Shown: one piece after another, positions 22,903-33,905 of the stretch | Layout: the number at the start of each line of letters is the position of its first letter | Numbering within the stretch: the first letter of the stretch is position 1 | Assembly: GCA_950295325.1 (NCBI GenBank) | Contig: OX485804.1 | Location: 24,242,001-24,306,000, forward strand | Reading direction: 5' to 3' | DNA length: 64,000 nt | Origin: Polytrichum commune | Lineage: Eukaryota; Streptophyta; Polytrichopsida; Polytrichales; Polytrichaceae | The notes under the pieces: generated by a model | The model's database searches: none | Seen by the model: only the letters and a program-made list of their open reading frames with translations | What the model was told of the DNA's origin: nothing | Position numbers and translations under genes: made by a program

Positions 22903-24066
22903 ACTTTGAATGAGTAAATATACAAGAACTTAGCTTGATTTCAGATCGAGCTCCCTCTTTTTGCTATTCTCTTGTATCAAAGAATGGTCCAATCTACAGA
23001 GCATTGGGCACAAGCTCTTGGAGGAAAGTGGTAAGGCAAGTTAGTCAGGAGCAAATCGTACTGAACCTCACAAACACAAATTTAATCAGTCGTCAGACTG
23101 GCACTTGTCATTGCTTTAGAAGGCAGAAGTGCACCTAACATGTAAAAAGCCTGCAATGCATGGGGCCAGGTTTTGTAATTAATTCGTGACACTCTGCACG
23201 ATACATCCAAGATGTTCCAAATTTCAATGCCGCGTAGATTGCCATCCCATGATAGTGTATGTGCCATGCCCAAGGTATGTTGGTATCATCTGGGTTGGTT
23301 TTCAAGTTCTCCGACTTCCACTGATTAGATTTACACAACAAAATGTTTTTGCATTAACAAAAATCTTTGTTAAAGCATCAACAAGTCTCAACTTCCCTAC
23401 AATTTAGCATTGATTATTGAAATATCATTATATTCATTGATTGGAGACTTTTTCAAGATTTGGAGACTAATCAAGGACTTCAAGTTCGATATTGTGTTTA
23501 GTGCATGTGTTGATTATGATATAGATACTTGCTATATTTTTAAAAATATATATTCCTCATGCATGAATATGTAGAAAGTTGATTACCAATGTTCCCTACG
23601 TTCACAATGTTGCATCTTAAACTACGAGTAAAGTTTATTTTGAGACTTTCCAAAGTCTCCAATTAACGAATATAGTGATAAGTGCATGTTTTTTCATTGG
23701 TTAACTGAAGACATAGGTCCTCCCAATTCTGTTCACGATTATATTGAGTGTGAAACATTTTATGAAATTTGAAGACGTAGTCCAATCTCTTTATGATGTT
23801 TGTTGTTTGTTCCTCACCTAACCACACACCAATCAAATAAAGGTGACCGATTAAGAAAAATTATTGTTTAACACCGACATACCATAAGTATGGTAGACTT
23901 TTTTGCATAGTTTGCGGTTCTTGAATATGTTCTTCATCCATTATGTGGCAATGATGGGTAGCGGTTATGGAGTTTGAACCCACTTGTGTACCCACCATCG
24001 CCAACAAACTTTTTGGAACCTTGAATTGGTTCATATACCAATGTTGATTTTGTGAAGTATTTTCTT
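22903..24066. other. Unassigned intergenic DNA
   Basis: AT-rich sequence in which no domain or terminal repeat was seen. TGTTTAGTG-type phrases are scattered but form no array. Open frames are short and mutually overlapping. Confidence 0.4.
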
Positions 24067-26638
24067 GCCTCACAATAGTGGGCCATGAAACTTAATTGTT
24101 GGCCCCTTTGGAAATGTGCCCTCCTCATCTACAATGATGCTCTTTTCCTTCAAGAGGCTTCCTCAGTCTTCTTTCCTTTCTACTGTGAATGACCTTTGGA
24201 AACTCCATAACCTTCCATGATTATGCAAGCTCCGCGAAACCCTTAGGGCCAGTTTACATTATGGACGATGAAGTCGGATCATGGAAGATGGCCTTTGTCA
24301 ATGGTCCGACTTCATGGTCCGACTTTCATGGTCCAACTTCATAAAAAATTAGTTTTGAGAACCTTGGGCCCCTCACTAGGTGTAAATTGAATACGGACCA
24401 AGAAGAATGACCATGCACCAAAAAGGGAAATTTTGAAAAAATTTAAAGTTTGACCATTCTCTTGTCTTCTCTTGTCTTTACTTCTTGTTGAATGTGTCAA
24501 AGATGTGGCTCGCAAATCTTCTCACAACAATTTTTTTCTTTTAAATGAGCGATTTAATTTGTACATGTGACATGTTTGTCACTACACTAAATAGGATATT
24601 TAGTGTTTGATAATATTAAACGTTGTTACCACCCTACCTTGCTCAACACTAAAGTTCAATTCTTTGATAATTAGTATTAGAAGATTTCCCATTGCGGTTC
24701 CTTTGACCACCCTGATCTACAGTCACTAAATGATTACATGTTTTTCTTTTTCTTTTTGAAACTGTAATTTTAAGATTTTTGGGGCGTGTAATATACCATT
24801 GGAAAGGTATTCTCAAGGCCTTTCCAATAGTATATTACAAGCCCTTAAATTAAAAACATTGCAGCTGGTAGAGCAAAAAAAAACAAATCTGCACTCAAAT
24901 TCTTGAGTTTTAGATGTCCCATGTTGTTTGGTGAAACATGTGGGAGCCGGTTTAAGGGGAAGGGCAAGGTGGTAATGGTATGTCTCATGGGCTATGATAT
25001 AATTAAGGCACATAGAGGGTAGATTCATTAGAAATTTATTAAAGTGGTATTTCTCTACCGTGGGCCCTTGTCTTTTCCTACCAAACTACCTTTCTTGCCT
25101 CTCTCACCGCAAAAACTGTTGGACCATGTCAGTGCATTTATTAGGCCTTAAAAATTGTATTTTGGGGACCTCAACCTTCAAGGTCCCTTTGACATTTTTT
25201 GCTTAGTGTAAACTGAAGTTGTCCCGGGACAACTTCAGCAGCCAATCGGCTGCCTTGCAAAGCCTTGGTCCAACTTCATGGTCCATAGTGTAAACCGGCC
25301 CTTAGTGCAACGGCTTGCATGCTTACAAGATACCAAATCTTCCAGCACCAAGTCACGCAATCCCACAATTACACTTGGTTTAGTGGCCCCCATCCTCCGT
25401 GGTTATGCCCTTTTAAGTGTTAAGGTCCAAGCATGGTTACGGGCATTCAATTTTTTACGTTCCGCCTCCTTGCAATGCAAGGTTAAGGAAGGTCATCGAT
25501 TACAAGTGGTTACATTGTTGCATACATTTACATAAAAAATAAATGGTTACAATGCTCCATGGTTACACAATCCAGGGCTTAGGTTAGTTGCCTTTCACAA
25601 TTACATTCTTGTGGAGAGATAGGAAATGATGTGTGAAGAGATAGGAAATGATGTGTAAATAGATTGGAAGATACACATTGCTCTTTGCAATCATGGGTCA
25701 CCACCTCCACAAAAGGACGCAATCTTTCGAATCCACCGCAATGATGTTGTGACGTTTCACCATTATGAAGCTCCAAACCCTACTTTTTTTTTTTTTTTTT
25801 TTTTTTGCTACTTCCCACTCAACTGTAGCTTTGCCATGTACCATCCTAGTAACTAGCACCCACAATGTACATTGCATTGCATAACCACTCCACATACATC
25901 ATGGATTTGTTGTGGATTACAGGAAAACACAAAACATTATATACACTCATAACCATTCAACAAGTAAAATCATCCAACATTGAACCTTAAATTGGTCTCA
26001 ATTGTGAAAGGAGCATAATCTAAACATGCGTAACCGTCTGAAGAGCTTATCTCAGGAGGGCCTAACAATGGATGGAGTACATATACCATGAAAGGGGTAT
26101 AACTTAACATGTCAAATGACCTAAACCATAGAAGAGGCGTAACCTAAACCAAGACGCGTAATCATAACCCTTAAAAATGCATAATTATGGAGGGTGTATC
26201 CTAACATTGTGTAACTGTGGAACATCCATAATTATTGAGTGCCATGTAACCGTTGGGGACCACTAAACCGGGTGTAATTGTAGGATTATGTAATCCGGCA
26301 CTGGAAGACTTGGTATCTTGTAACCCTATAGCCATTGTAACCATGCACGAGGGGTTCCACGGAGGCTCACATAACGGCAAAAGGTTATGGAGGTTACAAG
26401 GGTCGTTCGTAGTGTGGGCAGGCCAGCTCCCCCCCCCCCCCCCTCCCCCCTCCCCCCTTTTCAAAAAGAAAAAAGAAAAAAAGAAAGTAGTGAGCTAGGG
26501 CCAATAGTGAAGAAGAAAAAACCTAGGAAAGAAGGCCAAGGAAGAAACCTCGGTAAGGAAAGAGCGTCACAATACACGAGGAGAGTGCTTTTCCAGACGG
26601 GCCAACAATTAAATTTCATGGCCCAAATAATGTGAGGG
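24067..26638. mobile_element. Long foldback element with a MITE inserted in its left arm
   Basis: The left arm starts CCTCACAATAGTGGGCCATG at about 24068 and the right arm ends with the inverse CATGGCCCAAATAATGTGAGG near 26637. Matching continues inwards: TTGTTGGCCC, then ACTCCATAACCTT at about 24199 against AGGTTATGGAGGT at about 26385, and TTACAAGATACCAAATCTTCCAG at about 25322 against the inverse at about 26308. The left arm is split at 24245/25302 by a Harbinger-like MITE whose excision restores the alignment. No coding capacity was recognised. The centre (about 25420-26240) is repeat-rich and contains many GTAACC phrases. A poly-T at 25781-25806 and a C-tract at 26429-26458 lie in it. 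The superfamily is unknown. Confidence 0.75.
24246..25301. mobile_element. Harbinger/Tourist-like MITE, 1,056 bp
   Basis: The ends are GGGCCAGTTTACATTATGGAC and the inverse GTCCATAGTGTAAACCGGCCC. The 3-bp target duplication TTA occurs at 24243-24245 and 25302-25304. TTA/TAA duplication with GG..CC termini fits the PIF/Harbinger superfamily. Inner subterminal repeats of AAGTCGGA/ACTTCATGGTCC are present. No transposase frame was found, so it is non-autonomous. A shorter relative with the same terminal motif lies at 55166-55527. Confidence 0.87.
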
Positions 26639-26639
26639 A

Positions 26640-27532
26640 GGCACACACATTTGAAAATGCTAGTTTCGAAACAGAGTTTGGTGAGTCAAATTAGAAGAAT
26701 TTCGACCTTGACATGTGCCTAAGTTTGAGGTGCTTGGTTTCAAGGTCCATCCTTTCTCATTTGGTTTGTTAAAACCATCAATTTCCAACTCCAATCAAAA
26801 ACGAATATTGGGTGAGGTTTCTTAAAGTGGGAGTATTATGTTGGCTATGGGCAGTACAATACTTAAGCAAGGGATGCACCCAATGGTTGTTGGAGGGTTC
26901 CAAGTTATTGTTTTTATCCACACAACACAACTCTTGCTTTCAATTCCCTTCTTGACATATATTGCCAGAATTGAGAGCCAAAACGTATGCAATTGAGGTT
27001 TGTTTCCAAAAGACTGGATGGAAGAAGGCAACACAAATTCAAACAAAAGTGTGACCACACAAGTTTACATTGTTCTATTAATTGATTTGTGAAGAGCATA
27101 TGAAGTATCTCTAAAACTATTGAAGATGAGTAGGAGTGTGACAACACTCCTCCTTATCTCCTATCTCCTCTTCACCACCTTAATATTTTTTTTTAAAACC
27201 ATTCATGCTTAAAAATGATATCATCACACTTTATATACTTAGAATGACACATAATAACAATTACAGGTGGTTGTATACACCAATAATATATGTATCCTCA
27301 ATAAACCACACAAAGTTTGCATAACATTCACATTCACATTCACCCACCTATGGAGCCTTCCTCTCGCTCAGGTATTCTAGGACCGAATATGGGGTGCTAT
27401 GGTCAATTTTACTTGACTCTCAGACAAAAATTTCCACCTCCAACAAACTTGCCATCACACCTGGTTGAAACTCTGAAGCTATCATGTATCTCCATCCATC
27501 TATACCTAGTTGTTCATCCATGCTTGCCACCA
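26640..27532. other. Unassigned intergenic DNA
   Basis: No domain or terminal repeat was recognised. Short open frames on the minus strand (26822-27147) overlap each other and have no motif. Confidence 0.4.
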
Positions 27533-27750
27533 CTACACTATTTTGTCAAACAAGTGTGGGTTACCATTTGGAGTTATGTGTTGCTATAACTTTTTACCGG
27601 CATTATTGCTTTTACCAAGTTATATCATATTCTTCGATGTGCATGCTAACTACTTATATTATTTGGGTTAAAAAATGATACTCTCAGTAAATGTTGTAGC
27701 AATGCATAACTCCAAATGGTAACCCACACTAATTAGACAAAATAGTGTAC
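27533..27750. mobile_element. Short foldback MITE-like element
   Basis: Arms of about 60 bp: TACACTATTTTGTC plus GTGGGTTACCATTTGGAGTT at 27533-27585, and the inverse AACTCCAAATGGTAACCCAC plus GACAAAATAGTGTA at 27708-27749. The loop is AT-rich. Part of the loop (CTTCGATGTGCAT and the following TATTATTTGGGT) recurs near 38540-38580, so a related relic lies there. No target duplication was settled. Confidence 0.7.
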
Positions 27751-28647
27751 TTGTTGAGGTATCATTCTCCTCATCGCCAATCCACTTTAGTAAAATGTAC
27801 ATTCTACAGGAGTCGAAAAGGTTTGGGACCCCTCCAGCCAAACAATATTTTATATATACAAAATGCACAAGTAACCAATTTACAAAAGCTATCATATACA
27901 CAACCTCTGCATTTTCTTCCAACTCTGATTGTTCTATTCAACTCAACCTACCCAACCTGCAGGAATAATGGGTGTATAAATCTGGCTTTGATTAATTTAT
28001 CACAGTTGATTCTAAATGAAATCTCATATCTCCAAGGAAGGGGTCTGTCTCTAATAGAATGTACAATTCAACAAACAAATGCTTTTGAGGCCTCCATCTT
28101 GAAGAAGATGTACCACACGTTTGTTCTCAACTCCTAACCTGCGCAGCCAATAACCACAAGAAGCCCTTTAGAAAATAGACATCGACCTAGTAATGTAGCC
28201 AACTTTAAGTCTTCAAATCAGCTCCCATTCCAGCAAAGTGCACTCCTTTTGCCCACAAAGATTATGAATGAATGAATGAATGAATGAATACAACTTATGC
28301 TAGGATATTGACTGGTTCTGACTCAAGGTACCAGTCAACATTCTAGGAAAGACTCCAGGTATCAGTTCACAATTTCGAATCATAGTTTTGGGTTTGTGTT
28401 GCATCTCCAGAGGTCGCAAAGACTCAAGCAATTGTTGCCTAGCATGTGTACCAAGACCTCGGTTTCAACATAAGAGAAGATAGGAAGTTTCCTTATAGTG
28501 GAAAAAACAAAATGAAGGTCTAAATTCTTCAAGCACCTTCATTATCTTTGCTAGTGATAGGTAAATTGTGCTCCCAACTTCTTGGAGCAGAATTGAAGTT
28601 GGTGTGCTCCAGAGAATGGCTTTAACTCCAGGAACCTATAGTCCCAT
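27751..28647. other. Unassigned intergenic DNA
   Basis: A plus-strand open frame at 27745-28137 (130 codons) has no recognisable motif, and I do not consider it supported. A short GAAT microsatellite runs at 28266-28288. This segment may hold downstream exons of the minus-strand gene candidate, but none could be delimited. Confidence 0.35.
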
Positions 28648-31600
28648 TCAAAGGAAACTACACACGTATGGGTGTGATAGGTAAAGAAAAATACCTCTGC
28701 GGTTGTCAAGGACCTGGACAATAGAGCGTAGACAATCTTCATATGGTTCCGTCTCTGTAAAAATCTGTACTACTCCATCCCTTGATCCCATTACTGTGTA
28801 AGCTTTAAACATATCTTTTTCTAGGTCACCCAAACATGTGTACAATCTTCTTGAATCTGACCGGTACCTCGAGTCGCAACCATCATCCGAGCACACAAAC
28901 TTCAATTCTGCTCCCAATCGACGCAAAATGCATGCGTATGACTGTGGGTTGCCCAACACACCAGATGACAACCAGTTGTTGTCATCACAACCTGCTATTT
29001 TCCATTCAAACAATAACTTGCGCACAACAAGTATGTAGTCAAAGGTTCCGATGCAGTTGTTCGTGAGTTTTGCGCTTGGAAAGATTTTTAACAGAGCTGC
29101 ATCCAAGGTTTCAACCATAACAAAGTTACTGGTAATTCAAAAGCATATGCTTCAACACCAACCCAACATTCAGTCCCCATTTAATCTCAATAAACGACTT
29201 CCTTGCTAATGTAGATGTGCCTAATTCCAACGCACCAATAATCCACACACCCATATTTGAGTGATATGTGTTTTGGTGGGGATCGGAGACCAGACACCAA
29301 AAAAAAGCCATGTGTTTAAAAGAGATTGGACTACGTGCACAAAATATGCTAACCATTCTAGGTCCAATGGTCGGCATGATTGAGGTGACCTATATGACCA
29401 CTTAATGATCACAAGTATCTTCACTTTGATAGTGAATGAGAAATTCATATGATCTCTGGAAATTATGTAGCAAATGGCTAAGGGCATAATTTGCAGTTGC
29501 TAATCATCTCGCAGTAATTGTGTGTTTATGTTTTTATATCCTACAAGAAGTGGGTGCAGAGAGGAGAAAATCCAAATAACACACCTCTACCTTATATGAA
29601 TTGCAGAGAAACAATTTTGCATGAGAATTAACCACTATGCATCATAGGATTATGCACTGACGACCGATTATTCAAAGGCCATAATTTTCTGTAACTCAAC
29701 AAAAAAACTGACATGAATGATAATGTCTAACACCTAACACCTCCAGATCAGAATTTGGAACTGGTCCAGCTATAATGTGGTTGAACTCACCATCCTGGTC
29801 AATGAATTCTCTTTGCAATAGACATTGCGGGGCAGCACTTTGACTAGAACTTTGCTCATTCTGGGATATTGTGCCATTAAATTCCGATCCGTAGGTAATC
29901 TCTGGAATCAGATTCAGTCCCGAACTCCCCAAAGCTGAAGGCCTGCTTTCATCATTGGCATCTTGCAACGCATCAAAAGTGCGTGGGTCAGGCAAATGAT
30001 TGTTGTTGGCACCCGCTAAGATATGAGAGATGTCTTCAGACCCATCATCAGATCTGCAGAACCCCCTGCCTCCATCAGAGAAACCACTAATAGGATAGGA
30101 GAAGACTTTTAATGCATCAAGAGATAAAATAGAAATATAAATGATTCAAGTAATCTTTTTACATTGAAAAGCTCAAATGCATTGTTGGGATCTCCGTAAA
30201 TACGACTGTGGATTAGGTACTACCGAATAACATAGCTAACCTTGTGAACAAACTGTGAAACTGTCACAAAAGCGTGTATATATATATATATATCCCAACA
30301 CCTTCAGAAGAGTTTCCCAACAACACCGTCCTTTTGTAAAGAGAACTGTATAAGTTCAAAGCCAGTTTAAATTCAAGATCCAACAAGTGAAGTTGCGACT
30401 GAGAAGAGAGACCTCAGAGAATTGTAGATAAGTAACATCTTACCATTTACAAAATAGGTTTTTAGAAATTGTAAATTTATACTCTCAACATGGATGTAAA
30501 AAAGGAAGAACTGTCAGAGAATGGAAGCATTCAAAAGTGATGAAAACATCCTCTTAGTGTAATCCAAAGTGGGCAGCAAAGAAGTCCGGGGCACTCGCAC
30601 GCAAATGATGGACGTACCCAGAGTCTGACATTTGGTTGTGCCGCCTTCTCCTGCTCAAAAAATGAAAAATGACATTCCTTTAGCTCGAGAATACAGATTC
30701 ATCAGTTTGCAAGTTTCAACGAAAAGTCAAGATAATCATCATCGATACTCAGCTCCTAGCTCCTAGAAGAAACCTTGCCAAAGCCACGTGTGCAACATGT
30801 AAACAGAGGTGGCCAATTCCTCACGGCTCCAGACTAAAATCGCCAATCCAAGAGTCAATGAGGATCGCCATTGAACTTTAAGGAATTCGAAAATCCTCCT
30901 GAACTGTTAGAAATGCAACCAACAAGGATTGTTGACCAAATACTCGAACTTCCTCATGCAATCTTCATCTTCAAGTAGAGTTTTTGAGGCAGGCACAACC
31001 AGGTTCCTCATCCCTCAAGTCTCTTGCCCTAGAACAGTGGAGCAAGTGAACCAGGGAAAGTAAATACATTTGATGATATCACAGAATCCGTAAGGGCGAA
31101 TCCAATAGGGTGTAAATAGAGAGTAATGTGCTTACCCTGCAAAAGCTAAGCTGCAGCAATTGAGCTGAAATCAACGGGAATCCACCTCCACTGAGGAACA
31201 CGCAAAGGCGCAGAGGAGAAAAGAAATACCTCTTGAGATACACCTAAAGAGGAAAAATTTGCAAAATGAAATTTGTAGTGACAGAGCGATCGTAGGAGGC
31301 CAGCCGTGGGGGGAGGGTAATGCAGGGAAAGAGGTCGGAGGAAATAATACTAAGAGACTCACAACGCCGACCATCTAGAAAGGGCCCAAACAAGGCGACC
31401 CGAGAGCCGAAGAGAGAGAGAGAGAGAGAGGGTAAGGCACCAAGCTTTGTGCGTTGTGGACAACACAGCAACAATATCTACCTACCGTCCTCACCAATTC
31501 AATTTCGATCCAGAACAAAATACACAGCAGGATTACCCTTGAGAGCAACAAACTGTGCAGTAATGACAACCATAACAAATGGAAATCGCTAGCGTAGGAG

Positions 31601-31774
31601 ATAAGCGATGAATGATGATGGGGGGAGTTGAGGGAGTTGAGGGAGTTGAGGAGGCAGGAGGAAGGGTGGCAGTATATTGGGAGGCTTTGCACAAGTGGCA
31701 GGTGGTCCTGCATCTGGAGGCCGAATGAAAGCGATCGGGCTGCCTGAGTTGGTGTGATGGCAGACGACCTGCAA
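28648..31774 (-). CDS. Possible spliced host gene, function unknown
   Basis: Two plausible exons on the minus strand have coding-like composition. One spans about 30060-29730 (GSEDISHILAGANNNHLPDP continuing into PDPRTFDALQDANDESRPSA) with a donor GGAG|GTGTTAGG at about 29738. The other spans about 29130-28695 (VETLDAALLKIFPSAKL to QVLDNRR) with an acceptor TACCAG and a donor AG|GTATTT. The intron between them contains a dispersed repeat (29140-29480). A CT-rich, relatively GC-rich stretch at 31100-31770 with a run of GA repeats (31412-31430) would fit a 5' leader. I recognise no domain. It could also be a pseudogene. This is the only segment here that does not look transposon-derived. Confidence 0.35.
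29140..29480 (-). repeat. Dispersed repeat R2, copy 1
   Basis: Read on the minus strand this matches 54455-54780: GTGAAGATACTTGTGATCAT, CATTAAGTGGTCATATA, then ACGTAGTCCAATCTCTTTT and CAAATATGGGTGT occur in the same order. A weaker relic with TTTTGAGCACATAGTTCAATCT lies near 45640. No terminal structure was found, so the type of element is unknown. Confidence 0.7.
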
Positions 31775-31857
31775 CGGCGATCCCTGTTTCGGGATTCCCC
31801 TAAATCATCTCCCTTTTCTTCCCTTTTCTTCCCTTCCCTTTTCTTCCCTTCCTCCTG

Positions 31858-33187
31858 CGAGGACGTTCAGTCCCCCCCACCCCACGAACTTTTCGGGGGA
31901 GCCGCTCCTGCCCAAAATCAAGATTTTCTGGACCCGACCAAAAACTGCTGCCTACCCGCCCGACTTCGAAAAAACCATTGCCCTTGTATTCTTGAAGGTC
32001 ACTTACCCACAAATTTCATATTGTGTCTATTTCATCTTCAAGGTTCCATATCCGATATATATGTTCACTTACATTGAGAAAGTAAACAATTGACTGAAAT
32101 TTCATTTTCAAAGTGAAACCGCCAATAAAGCATGTATTTCAAAACTTGGAAGTCAAAAATATTTCAAAAGCCTTATTAACACTAAGGTTATAATTTTTGT
32201 GACTTGCCATTGAAAGAGTCTTTGCCATTCTAAAATGAACCTAAAATTATTATTTTTTATCGTTTTAATATTATTATATCTTGTCATTTGTAATATATTA
32301 GTTAATACCTTCTACTATCACAAAGATGTCATACGCATTTAAACTAATTAAGTGTGATTGAATGTAACTAAGTCTAGTTAATTCTGATTAATCTTGATTA
32401 ATCCTAATTAAGCCCAAGTGAATCAGAAAGCATGCTTACCAAATTAATTAAGCCCAACTAATTATAAAAAGTACTTACTGGAATTAATCATGATTTACTA
32501 GAATTAACTCCAATAATATAATTAATATAATTAATTAGGCTTAATTAATAAGGTAAGCATATTTTCTGATCTAATTGGGCTTGATTAGAATAATATAGAT
32601 TGATCAGAATAAATTAGACTTAGTTACATTCAATCACACTTAATTAGTTTAAATGCATATGAAAACTTTGTGAAAGTACAGGGTATTAACTAGACTATAA
32701 TATTTAACATATAAAAAATAAATCACTAATTTTAGTTGCATCATAGAATGACAAAGACCCTTTCAATGGTAAGTCACAAAAATTATAACCTCAGTGCTGA
32801 TGAGGATTTTGTAACATTTTTGACTTCCAAGTTAATTACATGCTTTATTGGCGGTTTCACTTTGAAAATGAAATTCCATTCAATCGCTTACTTACTCAAT
32901 GGAAGTGAACATATATATTGGATTTAGGACCTTGAAGAAAAAATGCACTCAATATGAGATTTGTGGATAAGTGGCCTTCAAAAAGGCAAGGGCAATGGTT
33001 GTTCTGAAGTTGGGCGGGCGGGCGGGCGGGCGGGCGGGCGGGCGGGCGGGCGGGCGGGCGGGCGGGCGGGTAGTAGTTTTTGGTCGGGTCCTAAAAATCT
33101 TGATTTTCAGGACGGACGGCTGCCCCTGCTCAAACATTCCTCCCTTGAAAAGTTTGTGGGGGGGGGGGGAGGAACTTAACCTCCTCC
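31858..33187. mobile_element. MULE-like foldback element, copy 1
   Basis: Two inverted arms of about 400 bp surround a 450-bp AT-rich centre. The left arm starts near 31858 (GAGGACGTTCAG, then CACGAACTTTTCGGGGG), and the right arm ends with the inverse (AACTTAACCTCCTCC). Internally, GGACCCGACCAAAAACT mirrors AGTTTTTGGTCGGGTCC, and CCATTGCCCTTG mirrors CAAGGGCAATGG. The centre contains many TTAATTA/CTAATTAAG repeats that are also inverted. The same arms occur at 49174-50460 and 52900-53340. No clear target duplication was found here. It is non-coding; open frames in the arms are low-complexity translations of the inverted repeat. Confidence 0.85.
33012..33070 (+). repeat. GGGC tetranucleotide tract
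   Basis: About 14.7 units of GGGC lie in the right arm of the foldback. The equivalent position in the left arm (about 31957-31970) has only ACCCGCCCGAC, and copy 2 has two units (GCGGGCGGGC). The tract is therefore a local expansion in one arm. G-runs separated by single cytosines could fold as a G-quadruplex. Confidence 0.95.
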
Positions 33188-33905
33188 CCCCTAGATAAGG
33201 TCCGGCATCTCTAACTCATAAAAGTGAGAGGGTCCGAAGGCTGTCTCAACACACCTCCAAAAATCATGTAGTGTGGTCACGGACCCTCAAGTGTAGTGTG
33301 AAGTCATATGTGACCGGACCCTCAACCAAATGCTATTTCAATGAGTTTTTATTCATGCAAGTCATCACACATGATAAACTGGAATAAATCAGCGGTTGTG
33401 AGCGTTTGAAGTGCCATGGTCTCCCGGTTTTGTGTAAGGCCTACTTCCAAGAGGTGGTTTTTGAAAAATAGTCCAAGTGACCATGGCATATGATCCATTC
33501 GATGCCATGTAGGAATGCATGTAGACTTGACATCCATCTTGCATTCACATATTTCAGTGGTCCCTCAAGGGTAGTGTGAAGAGAACTTGAACCGGCTCCG
33601 CCTATTCCACCAATGAGAGTGCTTGACGTGTAATGGTCACGGGCTCTCAGTCTCATGTGTGAAGTCGCCCTAATAACAAGGATTTATTCTTCTTGCAAAG
33701 AGAAACAAAGTCTGAGGAGAATACATTATTTTTACTCTTTTTTTTTTTAGTGAAATTTGATAAGGTTGGGCACTGAATTTCGATCAAGTTGGACACTAAA
33801 TTTAGCATCCATATTAGCCAAGAAGTAACATTTAGATGAGTGATTATGGATTAACCTATAGATTGACTATGTAGCACCCCAACTTCATTGCTTCGAAATT
33901 TGTTA
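33188..33905. other. Unassigned intergenic DNA
   Basis: Contains a partially repeated phrase: AGTGTAGTGTGAAGTCATATG at about 33290 and AGGGTAGTGTGAAGAGAAC at about 33567, each near GACCCTCAA or GGTCCCTCAA. This suggests an old duplication of about 280 bp spacing. No coding sequence was recognised. Confidence 0.4.

Noticed and set aside
22548-22909. Glycine/valine/tryptophan-rich frames after the LINE
   Set aside because: They lie in the G/T-rich 3' untranslated region of the LINE and run into its A-rich tail.
31858-33187. Copy 1 foldback as an intact MULE with a 9-bp target duplication
   Set aside because: The arms are clear, but flanks TTCCTCCTG and CCCCTAGAT do not match, so the duplication seen in copy 2 cannot be claimed here.
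32949-33198. Proline/arginine/alanine- or glycine-rich proteins at the GGGC tract
   Set aside because: They are translations of the tetranucleotide repeat in several frames and both strands, not genes.
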